Origin: Desulfonatronospira thiodismutans ASO3-1
GTDB taxonomy: Bacteria > Desulfobacterota > Desulfovibrionia > Desulfovibrionales > Desulfonatronovibrionaceae
Length of the DNA stretch: 64,000 nt
Assembly (NCBI RefSeq): GCF_000174435.1
Contig: NZ_ACJN02000003.1
Span: forward strand, 388,263 to 452,262
Direction: 5' to 3'
This document shows, piece after piece, positions 34,902-44,700 of the stretch. Each line of letters starts with the position of its first letter. Positions within the stretch are counted from its first letter, which is position 1. The notes under the pieces were generated by a model. It was not told the DNA's origin. It was given only the letters and a program-made list of their open reading frames with translations, and searched no databases. A program made the translations under genes and the position numbers.

Positions 34902-35324
34902 TCAACCCTCCCTCAAGGGAATACCTGCCAGGAAAGACTCCAGGATAATAACGGCTGCTGCCTGGTCCAGGCTTTCTTTTTGTTTTTCAACCCTGATGCC
35001 GCATCTGTTCAGAATGTCTTCCGCCTCCATGGAAGTATAGGCTTCGTTAACGGTATATATCGGCAGATCGGTACGCCTGTCCAGGCTCTGCATGAAATTT
35101 TCGGCCTGCCTGCAGGTAAGGCTTTTTTCTCCGTCAGGCCCCAGGGGCAGGCCCAGCACTATGGCCTCTATCCCCCTTTCCTGGATTATATTCAGAAGTT
35201 CAAGAAAAAGATTCTCCCGGGTGCTGCGATGGATGGTTTTCAGGGGAAAGACCATTTTTCCCTTTTCATCGCTTACAGCCAGGCCGACTCTTTTTATGCC
35301 GAAATCTATTCCCAGATACTTCAT
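34902..35324 (-). CDS. ruvX: Putative pre-16S rRNA nuclease RuvX/YqgF
   Basis: RNase H-like protein of 140 residues, starting MKYLGIDFGIKRVGLAVSDE, with VLGLPLGPDGEKSLTC and the closing VNEAYTSMEAEDIL and DQAAAVIILESFL. Family members process the 16S rRNA 5' end and were once thought to be Holliday resolvases. It lies 12 bases after the large FAD/Fe-S gene. Confidence 0.93.
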   Translation of the reverse strand: MKYLGIDFGIKRVGLAVSDEKGKMVFPLKTIHRSTRENLFLELLNIIQERGIEAIVLGLPLGPDGEKSLTCRQAENFMQSLDRRTDLPIYTVNEAYTSMEAEDILNRCGIRVEKQKESLDQAAAVIILESFLAGIPLREG

Positions 35325-35336
35325 AAGTGGTTCATG

Positions 35337-38300
35337 CTATCCCGCCTTTACCAGGAGCATGTTGTCATCCCTTTCGGCTTTTTTCATCCTCTGCAAAAAG
35401 TCCTTTCTCCAGGTGTTTCCCAGAAGCCTTTCTGCAGCATACTCAGCCGTATGCAGAACCCTGCGCTTTTCACCCAGCATCTCCATGCACCTTCCAATGC
35501 CTATCTTACACGAGGGGCAGCCTACCAGCAAGGGTACTCTTGAGTCTACTCCGGACAACTGCTCCCCGAGGTTCTGAACTTTCTGCTGCCGTACAGGGTT
35601 GAACACCCTGGGAGAACTCATGGCCCCGAGCCCGCTTTCACCGCAGCATCCAGGGCTCATCTGCACATCGAGGTTCAAGCCTTCCCTGAACTTCTGGGCG
35701 TAAATCTCCCCGGCTTTCAAAGGATTGATGTCCTCCCATTCCACGTGACAGGAATGATGGTACAAAACCTGTGCCGGTTCCGTGGCGGAAGACATCTCCA
35801 GGTTCTCCAGCAGGTACTGCATAACATCCTGATGCTTCAGATGTGATCCATTGCCCCGCATCCGATACCCCTCAATGCCTTCCCGGCACGTGCCGCAAGA
35901 GGTAAGTATATGAGTGAATTCCAGGCCCTGCCACTGAAAATCGGATATGAGGCGGTTTAAAAGCTGAACATTCTGCCTCTCCATCTTGCGCATGCCCTCC
36001 TCGTCGCCCGATGCCAGAAGAGGATAGCCGCAGCACAAATGGGTCCTGGGCAGAACAATGTTTACACCGGTTTCAAGGAGCAAAGCCATTCCGGCAAGCC
36101 CGATGGAAGGATAGAAAATCCCTGCCCCGCAACCAGGGAAATACAGCAGTGCCCTGGAACTGTCGCTCTTTTCGGAAACAAAAAGATTTTGCCTGGAAAG
36201 ATCCAGAATTTCCGAAAGATTACGGTACTCCATGGCCGGAGCCCTGGATTGAAAAACCGGGCTTTTAGCTCTTTTTCGCCAGAAAGCCGGCATCATGCCC
36301 ACCAGGGCGTTTTGAAATCTCTGTCCCACAGCCGCCGCCTTGGCCATCCTGGGAATCTGCCTGGAAGGATCGCTGGAAGCGTAATCAAGAAGCCTGTCCT
36401 TTATGGCGTGTCCGGAAACTTTTCTGTCCTTGAGATAATTTCTTGCTTCCAGGGATACTTTACCTCCCTTGATTTTTACCGGACAGATTTTTGTACAGCG
36501 TCCGCAGGCGGTGCAATGCTCCACAATGGTTCTAAGCTCCCTTAAAACATCCGGGTCCGGATCACCATGTACCAGCATGGAATAATACAGGGCTTCGATA
36601 AGACCGGCCAGTGAGATATTCTTGTTTCTGGGGTGGTACAGTTTGCCTTTCTGGGGAATGAACATGGGGCAGGCCTGTTTGCATTTGCCGCAGTGCGAAC
36701 AGTTCTGAATGCTTTTCAAAAGGTTTATGAGTAGATCGCTCTCGTCAAGCCCCGCCCTGCGCAGGTCCTCTATAAGCTGATTGAAAGAAAAGGTGTACGG
36801 AACTGAAATGAGTTTTCTCTGTACCAGCTTCTGGGGGTTGAAGATGTTTCTTGGATCCACCTCTTCCTTGTAAACTTTCAGGGCTTCGATTTTGTCCCGG
36901 GAAAGGTATTTGATTTTGGTCAAACCGATGCCGTGCTCTCCAGAGACCTGTCCGTTGAGCCGGAGCACCTCGTCAAAAACTTTACCTGCAGCAGCCTCGG
37001 CCAGACGCATCATTTCCGGGTCATTGGAATTAACCGGGAGGTTTACATGGCAATTGCCGTCCCCGGCGTGCATATGGTTGGCTATTATCACCCTGCTGCG
37101 TAAAAGATCCTGAAGAATATCCTCAAGCATGTCCCTGTGTTCGGGATACCGGCTTTTAAGGTCCTGAAAGAAAAACACAATCTGCAGCTCGAAAATCTGT
37201 TCCGGCAGTGCCTCCTTGGTCATTTGCTGCTTCAGGATATTCGAGGCCACCTGCAGTTCCATGAGGATATATTCATCATCAATACTCACCCCGGGCAAAT
37301 CCAGGACCCTGTTCAGGGCCTTGCGGTAGGCCAGGGCCAGGTAGTACAGGTTCAGATTTTCGAGAAAATCCGCAAACTCCGGAATCACATCCAGAGGAAT
37401 GACCACGTCCTCGTTTATTTTAAACCCGCTGGTATGCTTGGTTATGGCCGAAAGGCGGTGGCGGTCCTCCCAGAACTCCTCGGCCTCTTTGTCATCACTG
37501 GCCACGAATACATCCACCTGGTCGTACGGGGAGACAAGATCAACCACCTTCTGCACGGCATCTTCCAGGGCACCGGCGTCATCCGAATCCAGCTGCAGTA
37601 TGAGTACGGATATGGGCTCCCCCTCGTAAGTGGACGATTTTTTTTGGTATTCAATGGCCTGGACATACTTGGTCCCGAATTCTTCCAGGGCAGAGATTTT
37701 GACCTTGTCCCCGCTTTTCCTGATCTCGTCGCGCAGGGCCACGATCTCTTTTATCACCTGCATGGCGTTGTGCATGCTGTGCCCGTAAAATTCCAGGCAC
37801 AGCACCCGGTAATGAGCAAGCTGGGGGTACAGGGTAAAACTGGCCTCGGTAATCAGACCGTCCACGCCTTCCTTCTGAATTCCAGGAAGTCCCCCCAGGA
37901 ATTTGTTGGTAACGTCCTTGCCCAGTCCCGGCGTGCGGATATCATCTCCGGTAAGATTGATGGTCTTGATCAACTCGCCCTGTTCATCCAATACTTCAAA
38001 AGTCACTGTTTCATGGGACAGAATCTTGTGCCGGGGATGGTTCACGCGCCGGACCTGGATAATATCCCCGGTGGGAGTGACCATCTTGTAGCTTAAAATA
38101 TTGTCCAGGGTGGTTCCGTATTCAAAGGCAAAGGGACCGCCTGCGTTTTCGGAAATATTGCCCCCTAAGGAGGAGGCCGCCTTGGAAGCCGGATCCACTG
38201 TAAACAAAAGTCCTTTGCGGTCGGCAGCCTTGATGGCGTCCAGGGTGACCACCCCTGACTGGGCGGTCAGCACCATGGTTTCCGGATCTATGTCCATGAT

Positions 38301-38882
38301 GGCTTTCAGCCTGCCGGTGTTAAGAACCACCGTTCTCCTGGAACAGGGTATGGCTCCCCCGGTGAGACCTGTTGCCCCGCCCCTGGGTACCAGGCCAAAC
38401 TCCATCTCGTTGGCCAGGCGCACCACTGCCTGGACCTGGGCCGTATTTTCAGGGAAAAGGACCATCATGGGCATGTCCAGGCGAAGATCAGTGGCATCAG
38501 TGGAACATTCAAGCAAAGTTGAAGGGTTGGTGGCTATATTTTCTGATGAGAGATGCCTGCTGATTTTTTTACGGACCTTTTCCTTGAATCTCTGGTCTTC
38601 AAGGTACTCATGCCAGTAATTTTCCAGGCCCTGGGATATAATCCGGTAAAACTTGGGGGCAAGTCCGCCGCGCTCATTTTCAAGCCTGGAAAAAACGCTT
38701 TTTTGTACCGACTGCGGGTTGATAAAGGGATTGTACCTGATGATAAAAAGCTCATATGCCAGTTCAAGGGCCAGCTTTTTCACCGATTCAGGCCAGCCCT
38801 CAAACTGGCTGGAGCTGATACTTAAAACCTGATCAATAATTATTTCCGGTTCAATGGAAGAGTGTGGCTGTTTATTGGGCAT
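35337..38882 (-). CDS. FAD-linked, 4Fe-4S and CCG-domain dehydrogenase fusion
   Basis: 1181 residues. FAD-binding domain (PCMH type) from about 135: MMVLFPENTAQVQAVVRLAN, VPRGGATGLTGGAIP, SAASSLGG-like KAASSLGGNISENAGGPFAF. GlcD-like substrate domain to about 690, ending SGEHGIGLTKIKYLS. Ferredoxin clusters: NCSHCGKCKQACPMF and HCTACGRCTKICPVKIKGG. The C-terminal CCG-type region has YFPGCGAGIFYPS, HLCCGYPLLASG, HSCHVEWEDINPLKAGE and SPGCCGESGLGAMSS. Such fusions act as D-lactate or related 2-hydroxyacid dehydrogenases passing electrons to quinone or a redox partner. The substrate here is not shown by the sequence. Operon with ruvX and mltG. Confidence 0.9.
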   Translation of the reverse strand: MPNKQPHSSIEPEIIIDQVLSISSSQFEGWPESVKKLALELAYELFIIRYNPFINPQSVQKSVFSRLENERGGLAPKFYRIISQGLENYWHEYLEDQRFKEKVRKKISRHLSSENIATNPSTLLECSTDATDLRLDMPMMVLFPENTAQVQAVVRLANEMEFGLVPRGGATGLTGGAIPCSRRTVVLNTGRLKAIMDIDPETMVLTAQSGVVTLDAIKAADRKGLLFTVDPASKAASSLGGNISENAGGPFAFEYGTTLDNILSYKMVTPTGDIIQVRRVNHPRHKILSHETVTFEVLDEQGELIKTINLTGDDIRTPGLGKDVTNKFLGGLPGIQKEGVDGLITEASFTLYPQLAHYRVLCLEFYGHSMHNAMQVIKEIVALRDEIRKSGDKVKISALEEFGTKYVQAIEYQKKSSTYEGEPISVLILQLDSDDAGALEDAVQKVVDLVSPYDQVDVFVASDDKEAEEFWEDRHRLSAITKHTSGFKINEDVVIPLDVIPEFADFLENLNLYYLALAYRKALNRVLDLPGVSIDDEYILMELQVASNILKQQMTKEALPEQIFELQIVFFFQDLKSRYPEHRDMLEDILQDLLRSRVIIANHMHAGDGNCHVNLPVNSNDPEMMRLAEAAAGKVFDEVLRLNGQVSGEHGIGLTKIKYLSRDKIEALKVYKEEVDPRNIFNPQKLVQRKLISVPYTFSFNQLIEDLRRAGLDESDLLINLLKSIQNCSHCGKCKQACPMFIPQKGKLYHPRNKNISLAGLIEALYYSMLVHGDPDPDVLRELRTIVEHCTACGRCTKICPVKIKGGKVSLEARNYLKDRKVSGHAIKDRLLDYASSDPSRQIPRMAKAAAVGQRFQNALVGMMPAFWRKRAKSPVFQSRAPAMEYRNLSEILDLSRQNLFVSEKSDSSRALLYFPGCGAGIFYPSIGLAGMALLLETGVNIVLPRTHLCCGYPLLASGDEEGMRKMERQNVQLLNRLISDFQWQGLEFTHILTSCGTCREGIEGYRMRGNGSHLKHQDVMQYLLENLEMSSATEPAQVLYHHSCHVEWEDINPLKAGEIYAQKFREGLNLDVQMSPGCCGESGLGAMSSPRVFNPVRQQKVQNLGEQLSGVDSRVPLLVGCPSCKIGIGRCMEMLGEKRRVLHTAEYAAERLLGNTWRKDFLQRMKKAERDDNMLLVKAG

Positions 38883-38950
38883 TGACTATAACCTTGTTAC
38901 ATGTTTTCCGGGTCTTTCCCGGTTGATTTTTTTAAGTCCTCCCCTGAAAA

Positions 38951-39076
38951 GATGTGACTGCAAAAAATCATTTTTGTCTCGCGAACCACGCGAACCACGC
39001 GAACCACGCGAAGCGCGTGGCAGGACGCGTGGTTGATTTCTGAATTTTTTATTTCCCTACTTTTTGAAAGTGCATA
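38951..39076. repeat. Degenerate copy of 5.5-kb inverted repeat, with 9-bp tandem
   Basis: GATGTGACTGCAAAAAATC starts the element and CTTTTTGAAAGTGCATA ends it, matching the 5453-5577 element with mismatches; the shared right half reads TGAATT..TTATTTCCCTACTTTTTG. Inside, GCGAACCAC repeats three times (38981-39008), followed by a hairpin of CCACGCG and CGCGTGG. Confidence 0.65.
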
Positions 39077-39493
39077 TAAAAAGTGTCTCGCGCGGAGTAT
39101 TGTCTTTACAGCAATAAGCTCGGCAAGAGAACAGTCAAACTTTTTTACGCTTAAAAAAGCACCCAGGCTCGTGCCGGATCACCGGCAGATACGGCCGATT
39201 ATAGTACGATTTATAAAAAAGTCTGGGCGGGCAACCCCGAAATCGACTGCGTTTTCATGTCTGGTAAAATCGCAGCACAATCTGGAGGGTTGCTTAAAGG
39301 ATGGACTGCGAGGGACTTTTGAGCATAATTTCACAATCATCTGTACTGTTTTAAGAACAAGAAAAGGTATCCGCATTGTAAAGTTGCTGAAATGTTAATC
39401 AGTTCCGGTTTATCTGTTTTGGCCGAGCTTAATGGCTATTAATCCAAAAGTATACTATCATGTCTAACTTAATAGTTATCGGTTGTAAAGTCA
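39077..39493. other. Intergenic stretch without recognised gene
   Basis: Short frames in this area (including 39033-39398) show no protein-like composition or ribosome site. I see no terminator, tRNA or clear promoter here. Confidence 0.4.
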
Positions 39494-39904
39494 TTATCCA
39501 TGGATGCGGGCAAAAGCTATGGCCTCATCCATTCGTGGGTACAGATAGTTTTCAAATTCTGCGTCAGGTTCTTCCAGGTCAAAGCAGTAACCGTCCTCTC
39601 CCAGCAGTCCCTGGGGCACGGGATTGCCCAGTTCCTCGGGATCGCTAACTGAGTCTGCATAAAAACACACCGAAAGCCACCTGCCATCTGCGTCTTCCAC
39701 CACGTCCACAAGGCAGAAAAGCGGTCTATTGGACTGTTCAGGCAGTTTGGCCCGCAGGCTGGCTGTTACCCCGGTTCTTATCACCAGTTCAAGCTCAGCA
39801 CCTTTATCCTCCAGTTCCAGGGCAAGCCATTTAAAAACAGGTTTGATCCCGCGGGGATCCTCCTGCCAGTCTTCTAAAAAAGCCTCTATCTCCGACATTT
39901 CCAA
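39494..39904 (-). CDS. Small acidic conserved protein of unknown function
   Basis: 136 residues, strongly acidic. Starts (MEM)SEIEAFLEDWQEDPRGI, continues PVFKWLALELEDKGAELELV, then CLVDVVEDADGRWLSVCFYA and ends ENYLYPRMDEAIAFARIHG. It reads like a compact alpha/beta domain; I do not recognise the family. The start is TTG 39904 or ATG 39898; AAGGAG lies 4 bases before the former and 10 before the latter. It follows the SNF symporter after a strong hairpin, so it may be separately transcribed. Confidence 0.6.
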   Translation of the reverse strand: MEMSEIEAFLEDWQEDPRGIKPVFKWLALELEDKGAELELVIRTGVTASLRAKLPEQSNRPLFCLVDVVEDADGRWLSVCFYADSVSDPEELGNPVPQGLLGEDGYCFDLEEPDAEFENYLYPRMDEAIAFARIHG

Positions 39905-39926
39905 GCAGCTCCTTTTCAGGATTGAC

Positions 39927-39960
39927 GGTTTCCGGGCTCCTGTTCAGGAACCCGGAAACC
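39927..39960 (-). terminator. Strong hairpin between symporter and small gene
   Basis: GGTTTCCGGG (39927-39936) pairs with CCCGGAAACC (39951-39960); the loop contains TCCTG and CAGGA, which extend the stem. No T run follows on the minus strand. It lies 15 bases past the symporter stop. Confidence 0.5.
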
Positions 39961-39974
39961 GGTTATGGATAAGC

Positions 39975-41336
39975 TTAACCTCCGAAAAAGGTGTCGTATA
40001 TACCCATAATCATTATAACCAGGATAAGTGCCGGCACCACGTAGCGGATAAGCAGCACCCACCAGTTGCCCAGAGAGATAAGCCCGGCGTTCTTGTTGCC
40101 TTCCTGAACGGCATTTCTGGCTCCCCATATGTAGCCTACGAATATGGCGGTCAAAAGACCTCCCAGGGGCAGAAAAATGCTGTTGGCAAACCAGTCATAG
40201 GTATCGAGCATGTCCATACCCAGACCGGGAAAAGTCACATCGCTCAGCACACTGTAGCCCAGGGTGGTAGGCAGGCCGACCACAAAGATTATGATCCCCA
40301 TGGTAACGGCGGCACTGCCGCGGGTCCACCCCTTTTCATCTATAAGCCAGGCCGTGACCACCTCCAGCAGGGATATGGCCGAGGTCAAAGCGGCAATGCT
40401 CAGCAATATGAAAAAAAGCAGTCCGAAAAGCACTCCCAGAGGCATTTCGGCAAAAACCGCAGGCAGGGTGATAAACACCAGGCCGGGACCACCGTCCGGG
40501 GAGAATCCCAGGGCGAAAACCGCCGGGAATATGGCCAGGCCAGCCATAATGGCGATGCCGGTATCCAGACCCACAACCGAGGCTGAATTGCCCGGAATCT
40601 CGTCTTTTTCCCGCAGGTAACTGCCATAGGTAATTATAGCCCCCATACCCAGGCTCAGGGTAAAAAAGGCCTGAGATATAGCCCCCAGAAATGTCCTGGG
40701 ACCCACGTCCCCGAAATTGGGTTGCAGGTAATAGGCCAGCCCCTCTCCGGCTCCAGGCAGGGTAACGGCCCGGATAATCAGGATCACCAGAAGCACCAGG
40801 ATGGCCGGCATGAGGATGGTCACCCATTTCTGAATACCTTTGACTACTCCTGCGGCAATGATGCTTACGGTCAGGATCATGAAAATGGCCTGCCATATGA
40901 TGGGTTCCCAGACACTGGTGATGTGGCCGACAAATACTTCTGCATGGTCTATTTCCGCTGCTGTGGCGGACAGAACTACTTTGTAGATGTAGGCCAGGGA
41001 CCAACCGGCCACAACTGAATAATACGAAAGGATAACGAACCCAGTAAACACCCCAAGAGCACCCACAAGCCACCACGGGGTATTCGGGGCCAGGGCCTTG
41101 AATGCTCCCACGGGATTTTTGTTGGTCTTACGGCCCAGGATGACCTCGTTGATCATGACCGGATAACCGATTAGAATAATGGCCACCAGATAGATAACCA
41201 GAAAGGCGGCTCCGCCATGTTCCCCGGTCATGTAGGGAAAACGCCAGATGTTGCCCAGTCCCACTGCCGAACCCGAGGCCGCCAGGATAAAGCCAATCCT
41301 GGTGGCCCAGCTTTCCCGAAAGTTTAAATCCTGCAT
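39975..41336 (-). CDS. Sodium:neurotransmitter symporter (SNF) family protein
   Basis: LeuT-fold amino-acid/sodium symporter, about 453 residues and 11-12 hydrophobic helices. TM1 signature: FILAASGSAVGLGNIWRFPY, with the unwound GSAVGLGN region. Then GGAAFLVIYLVAIILIGYP, YYSVVAGWSLAYIYKV and, later, LGMGAIITYGSYLREKDEIP. Sodium-coupled uptake of an amino acid or osmolyte is likely; the substrate is unknown. ATG 41336 (MQDLNFRESW) follows GCAAAGGGGCGAGATCAG and is preferred to an upstream TTG at 41393. Confidence 0.9.
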   Translation of the reverse strand: MQDLNFRESWATRIGFILAASGSAVGLGNIWRFPYMTGEHGGAAFLVIYLVAIILIGYPVMINEVILGRKTNKNPVGAFKALAPNTPWWLVGALGVFTGFVILSYYSVVAGWSLAYIYKVVLSATAAEIDHAEVFVGHITSVWEPIIWQAIFMILTVSIIAAGVVKGIQKWVTILMPAILVLLVILIIRAVTLPGAGEGLAYYLQPNFGDVGPRTFLGAISQAFFTLSLGMGAIITYGSYLREKDEIPGNSASVVGLDTGIAIMAGLAIFPAVFALGFSPDGGPGLVFITLPAVFAEMPLGVLFGLLFFILLSIAALTSAISLLEVVTAWLIDEKGWTRGSAAVTMGIIIFVVGLPTTLGYSVLSDVTFPGLGMDMLDTYDWFANSIFLPLGGLLTAIFVGYIWGARNAVQEGNKNAGLISLGNWWVLLIRYVVPALILVIMIMGIYDTFFGG

Positions 41337-41700
41337 CTGATCTCGCCCCTTTGCATTTTTTGAATTAACAGATTTTAACTCCCCTGACTGCAAGCAATTA
41401 CTATTCAGACCATGCCTCTGGGTAGAAATGCCTCAAAACCCCTTCATCCCGGAAATAATCCGGTGTAATGAAGCCTGGAAGCCTTTTGAGGCTGCAAGCT
41501 AAAACCGTGCTTACACATTTTGGAGATTTTTTGCATCAAATTTTTTTTAACAATTTTGTACATTAAATCACTGAACTGAACATATTGCCAAAACCTCTCA
41601 TCTTGAATTAATAGTGTCTGACATATATCTGCAAATCATACACCGGACGGCCAGTTGAGCTGCCGTCAGGCTCAAACTGAAAAACTCAAGGAAATGCCCC
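41337..41700. promoter_or_regulatory. Divergent intergenic region, symporter/GltB-like
   Basis: AT-rich centre (41520-41580, including an eight-T run) between divergent genes. Promoters for both must lie here, but I could not place -35/-10 boxes confidently. No repeat family member was recognised. Confidence 0.35.
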
Positions 41701-44700
41701 ATGTTCTCTACTCCCAGGATCCAGGAAAAGGACGCATGCGCTGTTATAGCCCTTGTGGACAAACAGGGAAGCCCCACACATGCCAATATTGTTCAGACTA
41801 TAGATGCCCTGCGCAAAATGGGACACCGCTCCGGAGACATCAACGGCGAAGGAGACGGATGCGGGCTGTCCACGGATCTGCCCAGGGGGGTATGGATGAA
41901 GCGCCTTTCCAGGTCCGGACTGAATCCTTACCTCGCAGAAAGCAGAGGTTTTTTTGCAGGCCATTTTCTTATTCCCCTGGACCTCAAGGATAAATGGTCC
42001 CATATCCAGGAAAAGGCCAGGGCAATTTTAAAGGATGAAGGTTTTGACCTTCTCACCGAAATAGAGGGCAACACCCGCAACCAGGAACTGGGGCCCAGAG
42101 CATCTTCTGAAGCCCCGCTTTTCTGGCAGCTGGCCGGAATAGCTCCGGATGGATCCCGCCGGGCTGCAGCCAGACGGCTCTTTCTGGCCCAGATGCGCCT
42201 GGAAGAGGAACTTCCCCGCCTGGAAACCGCATCTCTGAGCCTGGACAATGCCATATACAAGCTCCAGGGAATGCCGGACATGCTGCCCAAAGTCTATCCC
42301 GAGCTTCGAGACCCGGACATGGCCTCGGTCATGACCCTGGGGCACAGCCGTTATTCCACCAATACCCTGCCCACTGTACTTCGCTCGCAGCCTTTCTCCA
42401 TGCTGGGCCACAACGGAGAAATAAACACCATAGAAAAGCTTGAGTCCACGGCCAGGATGCTGGGCATAAGACCTGTACCCGAAGGCAGCGACTCTCAGAA
42501 CCTCAACAGGATCCTGGAAGGCCTGGTACACCAGCACGGCCTGGACATCATGGAAGCCCTGGACATGGTCTTTCCACCCATCCACAGCCTTGTGAAGAAT
42601 TACCCTGACGAGCTCAAAAACCTTTATTCCCTGTATCGCTGGTTTTTCCCCTGCTCGGCCCAGGGTCCTGCCGCCATAGTGTCCAGATACGGGGATATGT
42701 GCCTTGGAAGCGTGGACGCACTGGGACTTCGCCCCCTGTGGTTCGGTGAAAGCGAAACCCATTATTTCCTGTCCTCGGAAAAAGGTGTTGTAGATCTCAA
42801 ATACAACGTACGCGATCCCAGGCCCCTGGCTCCCGGTGAAAAGATCGCCATCCGCTGCGGCAGGGAAGCCAGGGCCCAGGTCATGGATTACAATACCTGC
42901 CAGGAACAGCTTTTGAAAATCATGCAGGGCAGACCGGGCAGCAATGAAAAACTTGCATTTCTCTACTCCATGTTCAACCACGAGCCGGCCTTTTGCAGTG
43001 ACCATGAGGCCCTGGAACTGGTGCGCCAATTCATGTCCCAGCCCATGAATACAGACCATTCAGGCAGACTGTCTGCATATGGATGGCAGAAGTACGATAT
43101 AAATATCCGCAAGCGGGTCGCCCAGGAAGGCAGGGAAGCCATAGGCTCCATGGGGCACACCGGTCCCCTGGCATGCCTTATGACCCATGCCCTGCCCAAC
43201 CTGGCGGATTTTTTCAAGGAAAACGTGGCTGTGGTCACCAACCCGGCCATAGACCGCCAGCGGGAAGCGGAACATTTTTCAACCAGAGTGGTAATCGGCT
43301 CAGGCCCGGACATCCGGCCTCAGAGCTCCAGGCAGGCCCTGGGACTGGAACTGGGCACTCCTGTTCTACTAGGAGGCCGCGGCCTTGAAGACACTTTGAC
43401 TCTGAAACAGGAACAAAACCTGGCCAGAAAATTCAACAGTGCCCTGCTGGAAGAAGTGATGGCCTTTTTCACCGGACAGGGGCATGATACCGCCCGGGCG
43501 GCAGTGCTGGACTGCACTTATGTTCCTGGGCAGGGCCTGAACCTGGCCCTGGATTCACTGGCCCACCAGGCCGCGGAAAAGGTGAGCTCCGGCAGTATGC
43601 TTCTGGTGCTGGATGATTCCGGTTCCTTCCAGGAAGAGCGCGTGCATATGGACCCGGGCCTGGCCACGGCATGGGTAGTGGAAAAACTGGTCCGGGCCGG
43701 CCTGCGCCGCAAGGCCTCTGTGGTGGTTCGCTCCGGAGCGGTGCGCAACCTGCATGACATTATGTTTCTTGTGGGTCTGGGAGCGGAAGCGGTGAACCCA
43801 TACCTTCTGTGGCGAATTTCAGCGGATTTTGCCACAGAAAAACTGAGCCCGGAAAAGGCTGTTGAAAATACCATGCAGGTACTGCAGGCAGGTATGGAGA
43901 AAATCATGTCCACCATGGGTATACATGAGCTCTGCGGCTACGGGCGGATTTTTTCCTCTGTGGGACTTAGCCGACATCTGGCTGAACAGATGCAGGTGGC
44001 CAACTTCTGCGAGTCAGAAAACACAGGCATTGGCCTGGATTTTCTGGAAAAACAGGACAGCCTGCGCCTGCAGCGGGCCGGGGACACAACCGAAACAGGC
44101 CTTTACTCAGAACCTTCCAGAAACCAGAAGGTGGGACGGACTCTACGCAAGGTCGCCCAGGGCAGGACCGGTTATGCAGAGATGGCTGCCTCCCTGGAAG
44201 AAATAGACCGGGAAATTCCCACCGGAATGCGCCATCTTCTGAGCCTGCGTGAAGCACCAAGCGACGATCAGTTGACCCAGGACCAGGTGGATATTTCCGT
44301 GGGACGCCATGACCTGCCTCTGGTCATAGCGGCCATGTCCTTCGGATCCCAGGGGGAAAACTCCTTTCGGGCCTATGCCATGGCAGCCATGAAGGCCAAT
44401 ATCATATGCATGAACGGAGAAGGAGGCGAAATTCCGGACATGCTCGGTGGGTTCAGACACAACCGCGGGCAGCAGATTGCTTCGGGCCGGTTCGGGGTCT
44501 TTATGGGTCTTTTAAACTCCACCGACTTCCTGGAGATAAAGATAGGCCAGGGGGCCAAGCCAGGAGAAGGCGGACACCTGCCTGGCAGCAAGGTCTCCCC
44601 CATGGTGGCCCAGGCCCGCAAATGCAAACCCGGGATCACTCTTATCTCCCCGTCCAACCAGCACGACATTTACTCCATAGAAGACCTGGCCCAGACCATA

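Noticed and set aside
39033-39398. 121-codon plus-strand frame
   Set aside because: It crosses a degenerate repeat, has no ribosome site and no protein-like composition or recognised motif.
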